From Candidatus Martarchaeota archaeon (GTDB lineage: Archaea; Micrarchaeota; Micrarchaeia; Micrarchaeales; Micrarchaeaceae): a DNA stretch of 11,531 bases. The position numbers and the translations under genes were made by a program. Numbering within the stretch: the first letter of the stretch is position 1; each line of letters starts with the position of its first letter. The notes under the pieces are model-generated. The model was not told the origin of the DNA. It worked only from the letters and a program-made list of their open reading frames with translations, and ran no database searches. The DNA is taken from contig JAMCZM010000014.1 of the NCBI GenBank assembly GCA_023485645.1, positions 1 through 11,531 of the forward strand, read 5' to 3'. Positions 1 to 6,897 of this stretch are shown piece by piece.

Positions 1-126
1 TAAATTTCTCTATTATAAAGTGATTTTTAGTGCTATCTTTTAATAAGAGCTCTAATTTTCTCATATTGGCAATTGGCACCCATCCCTCTATCATGTCCGT
101 ATATTTTGTAGAACCTAATTTTGCAA
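1..126. repeat. Left arm of a 126-bp perfect inverted repeat (probable chimeric fold-back)
   Basis: Base for base, these positions are the reverse complement of 640-765, with position 1 pairing with 765 and position 126 with 640. Identity ends at 127. The other arm encodes part of ATPase subunit I that includes the family GWVP motif, so that arm is the genuine copy and this one is a misplaced antisense copy. It touches the window edge, so the full arm could be longer. There is no transposase, target duplication or other mobile-element sign. Inverted copies joined within about 1 kb are typical of multiple-displacement-amplification chimeras and of assembly fold-backs. A real chromosomal inversion is possible but less likely. 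Confidence 0.93.
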
Positions 127-1823
127 ACAAAATAGATATAGACAGCCATGTTGTGCTCATAAAAAAACAGATTGAAAAAATACATGCTGAAGTAAAGCAG
201 ATAAATTATAACATAAGCATTTTAGAGAAGATACATCAATTTCAAGAGGATTTACATATACTAAATAGCAAATTTGTAGTATCATTTATCGTTTCCGGGA
301 GCGACTCCGATTCTTTTATATTGGCATTAAAGCATAAAATACATAATATTGGTCACATATCATTTCCAAATACTGGCGCATCTATAATAAGTATACCTCG
401 TACAAATGAGCATGATTTTGGCGGCATCGCATCAAAGTTCAATGTATCAATAGATATAATACCTATGTTAATGGGTAAGCCCAAAGTGGTGTTAGAACGC
501 CAGAGAGCTGATCTTAATATATTAAAAGAGAGAGAAGCGTCGTTAGATGCTGAACTTAAGTTTATATCAGAGAAGAATTATAATTTGGTCTCTGCTATAC
601 GCGAACAGCTCGATATAGAGATGGAGAAATTAGATGTTGTTGCAAAATTAGGTTCTACAAAATATACGGACATGATAGAGGGATGGGTGCCAATTGCCAA
701 TATGAGAAAATTAGAGCTCTTATTAAAAGATAGCACTAAAAATCACTTTATAATAGAGAAATTTAAAACTAGTGAGATTGCCCCTACAAAGATGTCAAAT
801 CCTATAAAATTAAAATTTTTTGAATTTTTTGTGCGCTTCTATTCTCTTCCAAGAAGTGACGAAATGGATCCAACATTGATGTTTGCCCTGCTATTCCCTC
901 TCTTTTTTGGCTTTATGGTTGGTGATGTTGGGTATGGATTGATAATGCTGGCAGGTGCATTCTGGCTTATGGAGCGGCTTAAAAATCCAAAAGAGAAGAG
1001 TAGAATACCAAAACAGATAACCAATTTTATACATACAATAATAAGCGATAATGGGCTTATGATGTTATCAAAATCCATAATACCAGGATCTATAATCGCC
1101 ATTATATTTGGCATAGCATTCAATGAGTATTTTGGTTTTCAATTAAGCTATACCCCACTACTTAATGTTGAATTGGGTCTTCCGACGCTTCTTGTTATAT
1201 CAGGATGGGTAGGTGTTCTTGTAGTATCAGCAGGATTTGTATTGGGTGCAATAAATAACATAATAGTGGGGCATAAAACACATGCAATAGGTAAGATCGG
1301 TTGGCTTTTAGGTGCATGGGGAATTGTGATATTTGGCCTTGATATAATACATCAATCACCACTTGGCATATCAAATCCTATAGCTATTTTGTCATATGTA
1401 TTATTAATAGTCGGAATTAGCATCGTGGCGTTAACGGAGAAGTTAAGCGCCCTAATGGAGCTGCCATCGCTTATAAGCCACATGCTCTCATATATGAGGC
1501 TTGTCGGTATACTACTAGCATCAGTAATACTTGCGCAGGTGATAGACTTTATATTTGTGCACTCTTTAGGGCAGTCCATATTTATCGGTATAATAGGCGT
1601 TATAATACTAATACTAGGCCAGTTATTTAATATCGCAATAGCTCTATTTGAGCCTGGAATACAGAGTGCAAGGCTTTTGTATGTCGAGTTCTTCTCTAAA
1701 TTTTTCAGTGGTAATGGAAAGGAATATGTTCCATTTAAAAGCAGACGCGAGAGGACTCTTAGCACATTTAATGGCGAAAAGATTGATGTAAATAATCCCG
1801 CATCACAAAAAGCTTCCATATAA
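126..1823 (+). CDS. atpI: A/V-type ATP synthase subunit I (a-subunit), 5' end missing
   Basis: This is the stator and ion-channel subunit of the archaeal A/V-type ATPase; it forms the proton half-channels against the c-ring in the membrane. The frame is open from a GTG at 30, but the first 32 codons lie in the inverted-repeat arm and are antisense sequence, so real protein begins near codon 33. Counting from the GTG: a soluble coiled-coil-forming region to about 270 with the family GWVP motif at 219-221; then several membrane helices starting with FALLFPLFFGFMVGDVGYGL (285-304); the LSYMRL segment with the channel arginine at 490; and FEPGIQSARLLYVEFFSKFF near 540-559. Family members are usually about 620-680 aa, so some tens of N-terminal residues are lost. 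The C-terminus ends normally at TAA. No other ATPase subunit gene is visible downstream. Confidence 0.94.
   Translation, partial: NKIDIDSHVVLIKKQIEKIHAEVKQINYNISILEKIHQFQEDLHILNSKFVVSFIVSGSDSDSFILALKHKIHNIGHISFPNTGASIISIPRTNEHDFGGIASKFNVSIDIIPMLMGKPKVVLERQRADLNILKEREASLDAELKFISEKNYNLVSAIREQLDIEMEKLDVVAKLGSTKYTDMIEGWVPIANMRKLELLLKDSTKNHFIIEKFKTSEIAPTKMSNPIKLKFFEFFVRFYSLPRSDEMDPTLMFALLFPLFFGFMVGDVGYGLIMLAGAFWLMERLKNPKEKSRIPKQITNFIHTIISDNGLMMLSKSIIPGSIIAIIFGIAFNEYFGFQLSYTPLLNVELGLPTLLVISGWVGVLVVSAGFVLGAINNIIVGHKTHAIGKIGWLLGAWGIVIFGLDIIHQSPLGISNPIAILSYVLLIVGISIVALTEKLSALMELPSLISHMLSYMRLVGILLASVILAQVIDFIFVHSLGQSIFIGIIGVIILILGQLFNIAIALFEPGIQSARLLYVEFFSKFFSGNGKEYVPFKSRRERTLSTFNGEKIDVNNPASQKASI
640..765. 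repeat. Right (genuine) arm of the 126-bp inverted repeat
   Basis: This is the exact reverse complement of 1-126, separated from it by 513 bp. Here the + strand reads in frame through the ATPase subunit I gene and encodes the conserved EGWVP stretch, so this is the original location of the sequence. Confidence 0.93.
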
Positions 1824-1890
1824 AATATCTATCACGGCAAAAGTTTGGGATTTAGGCGAGAATTAACATATTTTATAAACGTATTTTTGG

Positions 1891-1928
1891 TTGCATTATC
1901 ATATTATTATTATATGTTAATTTTGCAA
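1891..1928. terminator. Imperfect palindrome in convergent intergenic region, possible hairpin
   Basis: The 113-bp gap between the convergent subunit I and pilin-like genes contains nested inverted segments: TTGCA (1891-1895) with TGCAA (1924-1928), and CATAT (1900-1904) with ATATG (1912-1916) around a 7-nt AT loop. A GTATTTTTGG T-run lies just before it on the + strand. It could mark transcript ends for both genes, but archaeal termination relies mainly on T-runs, and a chance AT-rich palindrome is possible. Confidence 0.3.
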
Positions 1929-1936
1929 GATGAATA

Positions 1937-2407
1937 TCATACAACCTTTTGCACAAGGTTTGCGACTAGCGTTTTAGGGAATCCGCTTTGCAAATCAGTA
2001 TAATTCATGACAATGTATCCTGTATATAATGTGCTAACAGGTCCATTAAAAGGCACATTTCCAACATAGCATTGCATATTAAATGTGGCATTATTTCCTA
2101 TCTGCAGCGTTACTGGCGGAGATACGATATTCATATGGCTATAATTTTTTGTGCTGCTGCACCCTATTGTGGTTATCTGTATGCTAGATGGTGTTGCCTG
2201 CCCTAAATTAAGATATACTATCCCGTTGGGATATAAAAATGCCTGTATGCAGTTAAAATCCGCTGGTACTACGCATTCAGATCCAACGAATGCTGAAGGG
2301 TTGAATAACCCAAGGTATAATATTACCGCAATTACAACAGCAATTATTAGAAGCGCCCAGCTATATGTCATTAAATATTCGACAGCTCCCTGTAATTTAA
2401 TACTCAT
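1937..2407 (-). CDS. Class III signal-peptide (type IV pilin-like) protein
   Basis: A 156-aa small surface protein. Its N-terminus has a short charged head (MSIKLQGAVEYLM), the Q-x-A-x-E-Y-L-M-T-Y motif of DPANN class III prepilins, and one hydrophobic helix (about 14-34). These features are expected to be processed by a prepilin peptidase of the EppA/PibD type. The mature part is polar, beta-rich in character, has N-x-S/T sequons, and contains four cysteines (45, 53, 83, 113) that could form two disulfides outside the cell. Its ATG follows the moxR stop by 8 nt, so the two are probably co-transcribed; GGT sits upstream in a GGTATTTTTATG context. It is likely a pseudopilin or surface-fibre subunit. 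The specific role is unknown and no pilus ATPase or membrane platform gene is nearby. Confidence 0.85.
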   Translation of the reverse strand: MSIKLQGAVEYLMTYSWALLIIAVVIAVILYLGLFNPSAFVGSECVVPADFNCIQAFLYPNGIVYLNLGQATPSSIQITTIGCSSTKNYSHMNIVSPPVTLQIGNNATFNMQCYVGNVPFNGPVSTLYTGYIVMNYTDLQSGFPKTLVANLVQKVV

Positions 2408-2415
2408 AAAAATAC

Positions 2416-3321
2416 CTATAACGTCGCAACAATACCGTCAATTACCCCATTAACGCCAATGCCTCCTGTAGATCGTACAACTATTCTATGGCTGAGCACA
2501 GCTCTTGCCAATGATTTTATATCGCTTATTGTGACCTCATCTCTTCCATTTATAAGCGCTTTGGCTTTTCCACAGCGCATAAAACTAATATCCGCTCTAG
2601 GGCTGCCTCCCATTACTACATGAATATCTGTTCGCGTTGCCCTAACAAGCTTTGTTATGTATTTAACTACATCATCACTCATGCTTATCCCATTAACTTG
2701 CGATTGCATGTCCAATATATCATTTACTGATATAACTTTTTTTACTGTAAGGCGCTCCTCTCTCTCTTTAATTCTAAGAATCTCAGATTCGGCATCCTCT
2801 CCTGGATAATTGACTGTTATTTTCATCAAAAATCTATCCGCAAGCACTTTAGGAAGCGGTGTGGTACCCTCTATATTCAATGGGTTTTGTGTTGCTATTG
2901 CAGTAAATGGCGTAGGTAGTTTTATCGTCTGATTGCTTATAGTAACCTGCCGCTCTTCAAGTGCTTCAAGTAGAGCAGTAGTAGTCTTTGGTGGTGCCCT
3001 GTTAAGCTCGTCAACTAATAATATATTTGTAAAGATTGGCCCTCTTTTTAATTTTGGGCTTTTGTTCTCATCAGTATATACATATCCTATAATATCATTT
3101 ATAACAAGATCTGGCATTCCCTGTATTCTATTAAAATCAGCATCAATTGCGTCTGATATTGTTTTTGCCATTGTGGTCTTTGCAACGCCTGGAACACCCT
3201 CAAGCATAACATGTCCGTTTGCTACCATTGCAATGAAAATAAGCTCTATTATATCGTCATTGCCTGCAATATGCTTCTTTACTTCCTCAAGTACACTTAA
3301 ATATGCGGATTTTGCATCCAT
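2416..3321 (-). CDS. MoxR-family AAA+ ATPase
   Basis: MoxR proteins are AAA+ ATPases thought to act as chaperones in the maturation or activation of partner complexes. From the ATG at 3321 (301 aa): Walker A GVPGVAKT near 42-49; Walker B LLVDE near 101-105 followed by the typical NRAPPKTTTALLEALEERQV; sensor 1 ATQNP near 143-147; LADRF near 160; sensor 2 GGSPR near 238-242; and the C-terminal lid helices. The length is normal. An in-frame TTG at 3327 is a possible start, but it abuts the GAGGT Shine-Dalgarno, whereas the ATG sits 6 nt beyond it. MoxR genes usually precede DUF58 and von Willebrand A genes; here the next gene is a pilin-like protein and no such partner is seen. The substrate is therefore unknown. 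Confidence 0.95.
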   Translation of the reverse strand: MDAKSAYLSVLEEVKKHIAGNDDIIELIFIAMVANGHVMLEGVPGVAKTTMAKTISDAIDADFNRIQGMPDLVINDIIGYVYTDENKSPKLKRGPIFTNILLVDELNRAPPKTTTALLEALEERQVTISNQTIKLPTPFTAIATQNPLNIEGTTPLPKVLADRFLMKITVNYPGEDAESEILRIKEREERLTVKKVISVNDILDMQSQVNGISMSDDVVKYITKLVRATRTDIHVVMGGSPRADISFMRCGKAKALINGRDEVTISDIKSLARAVLSHRIVVRSTGGIGVNGVIDGIVATL

Positions 3322-3327
3322 CAACAA

Positions 3328-3332
3328 ACCTC
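3328..3332 (-). promoter_or_regulatory. Shine-Dalgarno GAGGT for the moxR gene
   Basis: On the minus strand GAGGT is followed by TTGTTG and then ATG at 3321. The 6-nt spacing fits initiation at the ATG, not at the TTG that directly follows the element. Confidence 0.7.
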
Positions 3333-3357
3333 AAAACCTTTTTATACCCTTTCAGCT

Positions 3358-3371
3358 AAAATATTAATAAA
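3358..3371 (-). promoter_or_regulatory. Putative TATA box for the moxR-pilin unit
   Basis: The minus strand reads TTTATTAATATTTT, an archaeal TATA-like element about 40 nt from the start codon. Transcription starting about 25 nt downstream would give a leader of about 20 nt containing the GAGGT site. A second AT-rich stretch, GGGTATAAAAAGG, is closer to the gene and would place the start of transcription too late. Confidence 0.45.
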
Positions 3372-3399
3372 TGATTGTATACAAGTAGCAAATACTTTA

Positions 3400-3407
3400 T
3401 TTATAAG
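3400..3407 (+). promoter_or_regulatory. TATA box for the rpoF operon
   Basis: TTTATAAG is a near-consensus archaeal TATA box. Transcription 25 nt downstream would start near 3428-3431 and give a leader of about a dozen bases carrying the ribosome site. It is divergent from the moxR promoter in the same 120-bp intergenic region. Confidence 0.6.
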
Positions 3408-3432
3408 TTTTGGTATACTTCATGATTTTTAG

Positions 3433-3436
3433 GGTG
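3433..3436 (+). promoter_or_regulatory. Shine-Dalgarno GGTG that decides the rpoF start
   Basis: The context AGGGTGTGTTTATG places GGTG 5 nt before the ATG at 3442. An in-frame GTG at 3436 overlaps this element, so the ATG is the better start. The same GGTG-TTTATG layout recurs before the next two genes. Confidence 0.5.
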
Positions 3437-3441
3437 TGTTT

Positions 3442-3774
3442 ATGATTGGAAAGGATTCGAAGAGCAATGGAACTGTGTCGTTAAATAATGTTAGCGAGAT
3501 TTTGGAGGGTAGAAGAAAGGAGCGCGATCCAATATATGAGCAGGAGATAGCGCTCGAGCATTCAAAAAAATTTGCATTGAGCAAGGCCCAATATGAGAAA
3601 TTGGAAAAGAAGCTTAATGCAATATCTGGCATGAAGCCGTCACTTGCATCAAAAATACTAGACATACGCCCGACAACTGAGATGCTACTAAAGCAGATAC
3701 TTGCGTTTGACAAGATAACTTTAGAGGAAGCTGCGATAAAGGAGATTATAGCTATAATGAAGGAATCTGAATGA
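3442..3774 (+). CDS. rpoF: DNA-directed RNA polymerase subunit F (Rpo4/Rpb4)
   Basis: This is the Rpb4-like subunit that pairs with Rpo7/E to form the stalk of archaeal RNA polymerase. The 110-aa product matches the family in size and layout: an N-terminal strand and helix with VSEILEGRRKERDPIYEQEIAL (about 18-38) forming the Rpo7-binding tip; then the helical HRDC-like part with KKFALSKAQYEKLEKKL (42-58), ILDIRPTTEMLLKQILA (72-88), and the terminal helix ITLEEAAIKEIIAIM (92-106). It is first in an operon with DUF655 19 nt downstream, a neighbourhood conserved across archaea and strong support for the call. The ribosomal protein L21e gene often found upstream is absent; the divergent moxR gene is there instead. 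Confidence 0.92.
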   Translation: MIGKDSKSNGTVSLNNVSEILEGRRKERDPIYEQEIALEHSKKFALSKAQYEKLEKKLNAISGMKPSLASKILDIRPTTEMLLKQILAFDKITLEEAAIKEIIAIMKESE

Positions 3775-3793
3775 ATAAAAGATTGGTGTTTAT

Positions 3794-4375
3794 ATGGAGA
3801 GTCATGGTGAGGAGAGAAAGGAGGATTATTCATACGTTTTGGATTTTCTGCCAAAGGGCAAATCGTCTTCTGGCAAGTCTGATCCTATAGCACAGATAAT
3901 GGGAGAAAGGTGGTTTACGCTTCTTGAAGCAACCACAAAACCTAATGCTGTTTTGAATATAGGAGAGAAGGTTTACATCGGTAGCGGAGAACGTGATAAA
4001 ATAATGCTAATTAAGACGAGAATACAATACTCCGAATTGACTCAGGCCGCAAAGAATGCGCTAAATAATATAATACTTAACATAATTAAGGAGAATGAGA
4101 AGCGTTTTGTTGATATATTCAACAATGCCGCTTCAATAAATATAAGGCAGCACTCTTTAGAATTACTTCCAGGCATAGGTAAGAAGCATCTTACAACAAT
4201 TTTAAAGGAGAGAAATATAAAGAAATTTGAGAGTTTTGCAGATCTATCATCTCGCGTCTCATTGCTTCAGGATCCAATGAAATTGATATCAGAACGCATA
4301 GTGACGGAGCTTGAGGGCAATCAGCGCTTCTATCTGTTCGTAAAACCATATACCCCAAGGCTTGATAGACTGTAA
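3794..4375 (+). CDS. DUF655 family protein (predicted RNA-binding, HhH)
   Basis: A 193-aa member of the archaeal DUF655/COG1491 family. Visible family signatures are YVLDFLPKG (14-22), MGERWFTLLEA (36-46), KVYIGSGERDKI (59-70), RIQYSELTQAAKNAL (76-90), NEKRFVDIFNNA (101-112), and a helix-hairpin-helix core LELLPGIGKKHLTTIL (122-137), then SERIVTELEG (166-175). The OB-like front half plus HhH suggests nucleic-acid binding, probably RNA. Its constant position beside rpoF, and in many archaea beside ksgA, suggests a link to transcription or ribosome biogenesis, but the function has not been shown to my knowledge. The ATG follows GGTGTTTAT with good spacing. The length is typical and no residues look damaged. 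Confidence 0.92.
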   Translation: MESHGEERKEDYSYVLDFLPKGKSSSGKSDPIAQIMGERWFTLLEATTKPNAVLNIGEKVYIGSGERDKIMLIKTRIQYSELTQAAKNALNNIILNIIKENEKRFVDIFNNAASINIRQHSLELLPGIGKKHLTTILKERNIKKFESFADLSSRVSLLQDPMKLISERIVTELEGNQRFYLFVKPYTPRLDRL

Positions 4376-4383
4376 GTGTTTTT

Positions 4384-5040
4384 ATGCCCTTTAAGGATAT
4401 AAAAGAGAAAAGATGTGCGAATAAAATGATTTTACGTTCAAATTCTTTAAGCGTATTCTTATCGGATATCTCAATTGATGATGCTGATGCAATAGCAAAA
4501 AGTGCAAACAGTTTGGATATATCGCACAATTTTGGCAGCATTGAAAGCTTTCCATTTCCATATACTAGAAAGGATGCTGTTGCATTAATTGAGAGTGCAA
4601 CAATTGGTTATGCTACAAACTCCGCGTATCATCTGGCCATTAAGGATATAGAAACTAAAGAGCTTTTAGGTATGATTACGTTATATGATTTAGATAATAA
4701 CAATAAGCATTGCGAGTTGGGATATTGGATTGGAAAAGAGCATCGTAATAGGGGGTATGCATCTGCAGGCATACTGCTCGGGTTACATTTTGGATTTGAA
4801 ATATTATCGCTTAATAAGATATCATCAAAGGTGCTTGATTTTAATAATGTGTCAATACATATACTGGAAAAATTGGGCTTTGAAAAGGAAGGTACTCTAA
4901 TAGAAAATTACTATATTAAAAATCTCAGATATGATGAGAATGGTATACTTGCAAGTCAACAAAATGGCAGCTTTGTAAACCAGCATATGTACGCGATATT
5001 TAAAAAAAATTATCTAAAGATTAATGCACAATCAAATTAA
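4384..5040 (+). CDS. GNAT family N-acetyltransferase, RimJ/RimL-like
   Basis: A 218-aa acetyl-CoA-dependent acyltransferase of the Acetyltransf_3 (RimJ/RimL) type. The fold signatures are HLAIKDIETKELLGMITLYDLD (83-104), the motif A strand and acetyl-CoA pyrophosphate loop ELGYWIGKEHRNRGYAS (111-127, R-x-x-G-x-A), and motif B NKISSKVLDFNNVSIHILEKLGFEKEGTL (144-172), in which the conserved N and LGF are present. It starts 8 nt after DUF655 and so is probably the third gene of the rpoF operon. Methionine 15 (MILRSNSL) is an alternative start closer to the usual family N-terminus, but the AGTGTTTTTATG context favours the first ATG. The substrate could be a protein N-terminus, a ribosomal protein or a small amine; sequence alone does not decide. 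Confidence 0.93.
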   Translation: MPFKDIKEKRCANKMILRSNSLSVFLSDISIDDADAIAKSANSLDISHNFGSIESFPFPYTRKDAVALIESATIGYATNSAYHLAIKDIETKELLGMITLYDLDNNNKHCELGYWIGKEHRNRGYASAGILLGLHFGFEILSLNKISSKVLDFNNVSIHILEKLGFEKEGTLIENYYIKNLRYDENGILASQQNGSFVNQHMYAIFKKNYLKINAQSN

Positions 5041-5048
5041 GAGTGACA

Positions 5049-6821
5049 TTAAACTAATTCTCCCCTTCCGCTCTGTTTTATTTCGATTATTTGCTTTAGC
5101 AGCTTTTTTTCATCATCATTAAGAAGATGTGCGAATTTATCTAAAAGAAGTTTTTCATCAGCATCTTTTATGCGCGTATAAAGAAATTGGCCTTCACGTA
5201 TCTGCCGGCCGAATGTTGGTTCATCCATGGATATAGCAACGCTGTCACCTTTTTTTGCAAGTTCAATTTCTGATTTCTCATTCTGTATGCCTTTTATTTT
5301 TCCTATTACCTCTCCCTTTTCATTCATCATCAAATAGCCCGGCATTATCCTACCAATTTCTACATATATTCCAAAAACCGCAGGGTGCGATGCTCTAAAG
5401 CAACGATCTCGTAGTATCTCTATTTTTCCAGGGAAGATTAGTTCGCTCTCTAATTTTTTAGTCATATTCTTCTGCGCATCCAAAATATAGGATTTATAAT
5501 CCTCTATTACTTTGTATATGATATTGCCACTTATTATTTTAACATTGCTGGATGCGGCTATTGATTGGGCATCAGCATCCATAGGTACGTTGAATGCGAG
5601 TATTAAAGCATCCATTGGATTTATTGCATACATGCCAAAAGCATCAAGCACATCTCTTTTTGTTATAGCTCCAAGCCCCCTTCTACTTATTTTTATGTTA
5701 TCTGATTCTAATAATTTTGATATTGCCTCTATACTTCCAATAGAGTCTGCCTTTAATATAATGCCATTATCATATGTTTTAAATATGTCACCGATTTCAG
5801 ATTTTATCTGCTCCAAATATGTATTATCGCGTACCTCAATTATAGGGGACCCCGGTATTGCATCCTCTAATCCTGTTCCGCTTATCTTAACTCCAGATGC
5901 CGCACTGACGCTATCAACATAGCTAAAATTGCTTGAGGACTCTCGTATCTCATGTAAGGGCTTTGGTTTTAACAATGCCTTTATCTTTACTTTTTGCACA
6001 GAATTTTGAGTTGCAAATGCTATAGTATCATTTACATGCAGCGTGCCATCATATAATATAACATCAATAGTCATTCCAAGTCCTTTAAGCTCGCGCTTCT
6101 CTAGTATGCTGCCTCTTGCAGGTCCATTTACTTCAATGTTAAGTTTCATTTCTAAAAAGCGTTGAGATAAACCAGTAACAAGCATAAGTAATTCAGCTAT
6201 ACCCTCTCCTGTTTTTGCAGATAATGGAACTATTGCAAGCTCTTTTTTGAAATCTTTTATTCTATCAAAACGCTCGCTTGTAAAACCAAGCTCGCTTATA
6301 TTCCCTATAATCTCATATATTCGCTTTTCAAATTCTTCAGATACATACGCGTTCTGCTTTTTTAATGATTCCATTACGCTATTAGTGTTAGATTTTATCC
6401 ATCCGCTTATAAGATCCACCTTGTTTGCCGCAATAATAAATGGGGTTTTATACTCCTTTAATATCTCAACGGCCTCTATTGTCTGCGGTTCAAAGCCCTT
6501 TGTTATATCAACAACAAGTATTGCAAGGTCTGCAACGCTCCCTCCCCTTCTTCTTAGATTTGTGAATGCTTCATGCCCTGGTGTATCTATAAAGAGCAAT
6601 CCTGGGATTGATATATTTGTATTCATTGATTTTAACATAGGTCCGCAGATTTTGTTTATTATGCTAATTGGTACTTCGCTTGCGCCAATATGCTGCGTTA
6701 TACCTCCTGCTTCTTTTGCGGCTATTGTAGAATTTCGTATTTTATCTAATAGCGATGTTTTGCCATGGTCAACATGACCCATTATGCATATTATAGGCTG
6801 TCTTATCATAAGTATCAACAT
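5049..6821 (-). CDS. infB: Translation initiation factor aIF5B (IF2-like GTPase)
   Basis: This ribosomal GTPase promotes subunit joining at the end of initiation. The 590-aa product has the compact archaeal length without the eukaryotic N-terminal extension. G1 GHVDHGKT (15-22), G2 in GGITQHIG (39-46), G3 DTPGH (79-83), G4 NKVD (133-136) and G5 SAK (201-203) are all intact. Domain II begins at GPARGSILEKRELKGLGM (233-250); domain III includes SRRGLGAITKRDV; domain IV includes FPGKIEILRDRCFRASHPAVFGI and EPTFGRQIREGQ. No intein is present. The extreme C-terminus ends in GELV, without the WG-like ending I associate with many archaeal homologues. The ATG at 6821 lies about 8 nt after a predicted transcript start, so it may be nearly leaderless; an ATG at 6809 is an alternative. 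It converges on the GNAT gene with an 8-nt gap. Confidence 0.98.
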   Translation of the reverse strand: MLILMIRQPIICIMGHVDHGKTSLLDKIRNSTIAAKEAGGITQHIGASEVPISIINKICGPMLKSMNTNISIPGLLFIDTPGHEAFTNLRRRGGSVADLAILVVDITKGFEPQTIEAVEILKEYKTPFIIAANKVDLISGWIKSNTNSVMESLKKQNAYVSEEFEKRIYEIIGNISELGFTSERFDRIKDFKKELAIVPLSAKTGEGIAELLMLVTGLSQRFLEMKLNIEVNGPARGSILEKRELKGLGMTIDVILYDGTLHVNDTIAFATQNSVQKVKIKALLKPKPLHEIRESSSNFSYVDSVSAASGVKISGTGLEDAIPGSPIIEVRDNTYLEQIKSEIGDIFKTYDNGIILKADSIGSIEAISKLLESDNIKISRRGLGAITKRDVLDAFGMYAINPMDALILAFNVPMDADAQSIAASSNVKIISGNIIYKVIEDYKSYILDAQKNMTKKLESELIFPGKIEILRDRCFRASHPAVFGIYVEIGRIMPGYLMMNEKGEVIGKIKGIQNEKSEIELAKKGDSVAISMDEPTFGRQIREGQFLYTRIKDADEKLLLDKFAHLLNDDEKKLLKQIIEIKQSGRGELV

Positions 6822-6847
6822 ATTAGCTATGAATTAAGCAAATAATC

Positions 6848-6864
6848 TATATTTTAATATATTC
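6848..6864. promoter_or_regulatory. Shared AT-rich TATA region for infB and ndk
   Basis: The 76-bp gap between divergent infB and ndk holds one strong AT-rich block. Read on the minus strand, TATATTAAAATATAG is a TATA-like element that would start infB transcripts near 6830. Read on the plus strand, TTTTAATATATTC would start ndk transcripts near 6883, just before its AAGGT ribosome site. The two boxes overlap, so TBP binding may serve both directions. A second + strand candidate, TATATAAAG at 6875-6883, is too close to the ndk start. Confidence 0.45.
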
Positions 6865-6886
6865 TTGTATAAGATATATAAAGAAT

Positions 6887-6891
6887 AAGGT
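6887..6891 (+). promoter_or_regulatory. Shine-Dalgarno AAGGT for ndk
   Basis: AAGGT lies 6 nt before the ATG at 6898, which fixes the ndk start. Confidence 0.55.
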
Positions 6892-6897
6892 AATTGC

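Noticed and set aside
30..125. GTG-started N-terminal 32 residues of the first open frame
   Set aside because: They are the antisense reading of 640-765, match no ATPase N-terminus, and exist only because the inverted copy stays open in that frame.
1..765. Inverted repeat as ends of an insertion sequence
   Set aside because: The interior is ATPase subunit I coding sequence, there is no transposase, and the right arm is a conserved part of the gene itself.
1352..1819. 155-codon minus-strand open frame
   Set aside because: It lies fully antisense to the conserved membrane half of ATPase subunit I; its hydrophobic look mirrors that gene.
2933..3367. Plus-strand open frame opposite moxR
   Set aside because: Antisense to the Walker A/B region of a clear MoxR; low-complexity Ser/Ile sequence without motifs.
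3429..3854. Minus-strand open frame opposite rpoF and DUF655
   Set aside because: Covers two well-supported genes and their ribosome sites; no recognisable domain.
5512..5922. Plus-strand open frames opposite infB (also 6247-6777)
   Set aside because: Both are antisense to conserved aIF5B domains and have no start signals of their own.
6822..6897. Possible small gene or RNA in the infB/ndk gap
   Set aside because: Only 76 bp and fully explained by two divergent promoters; no stable stem visible.
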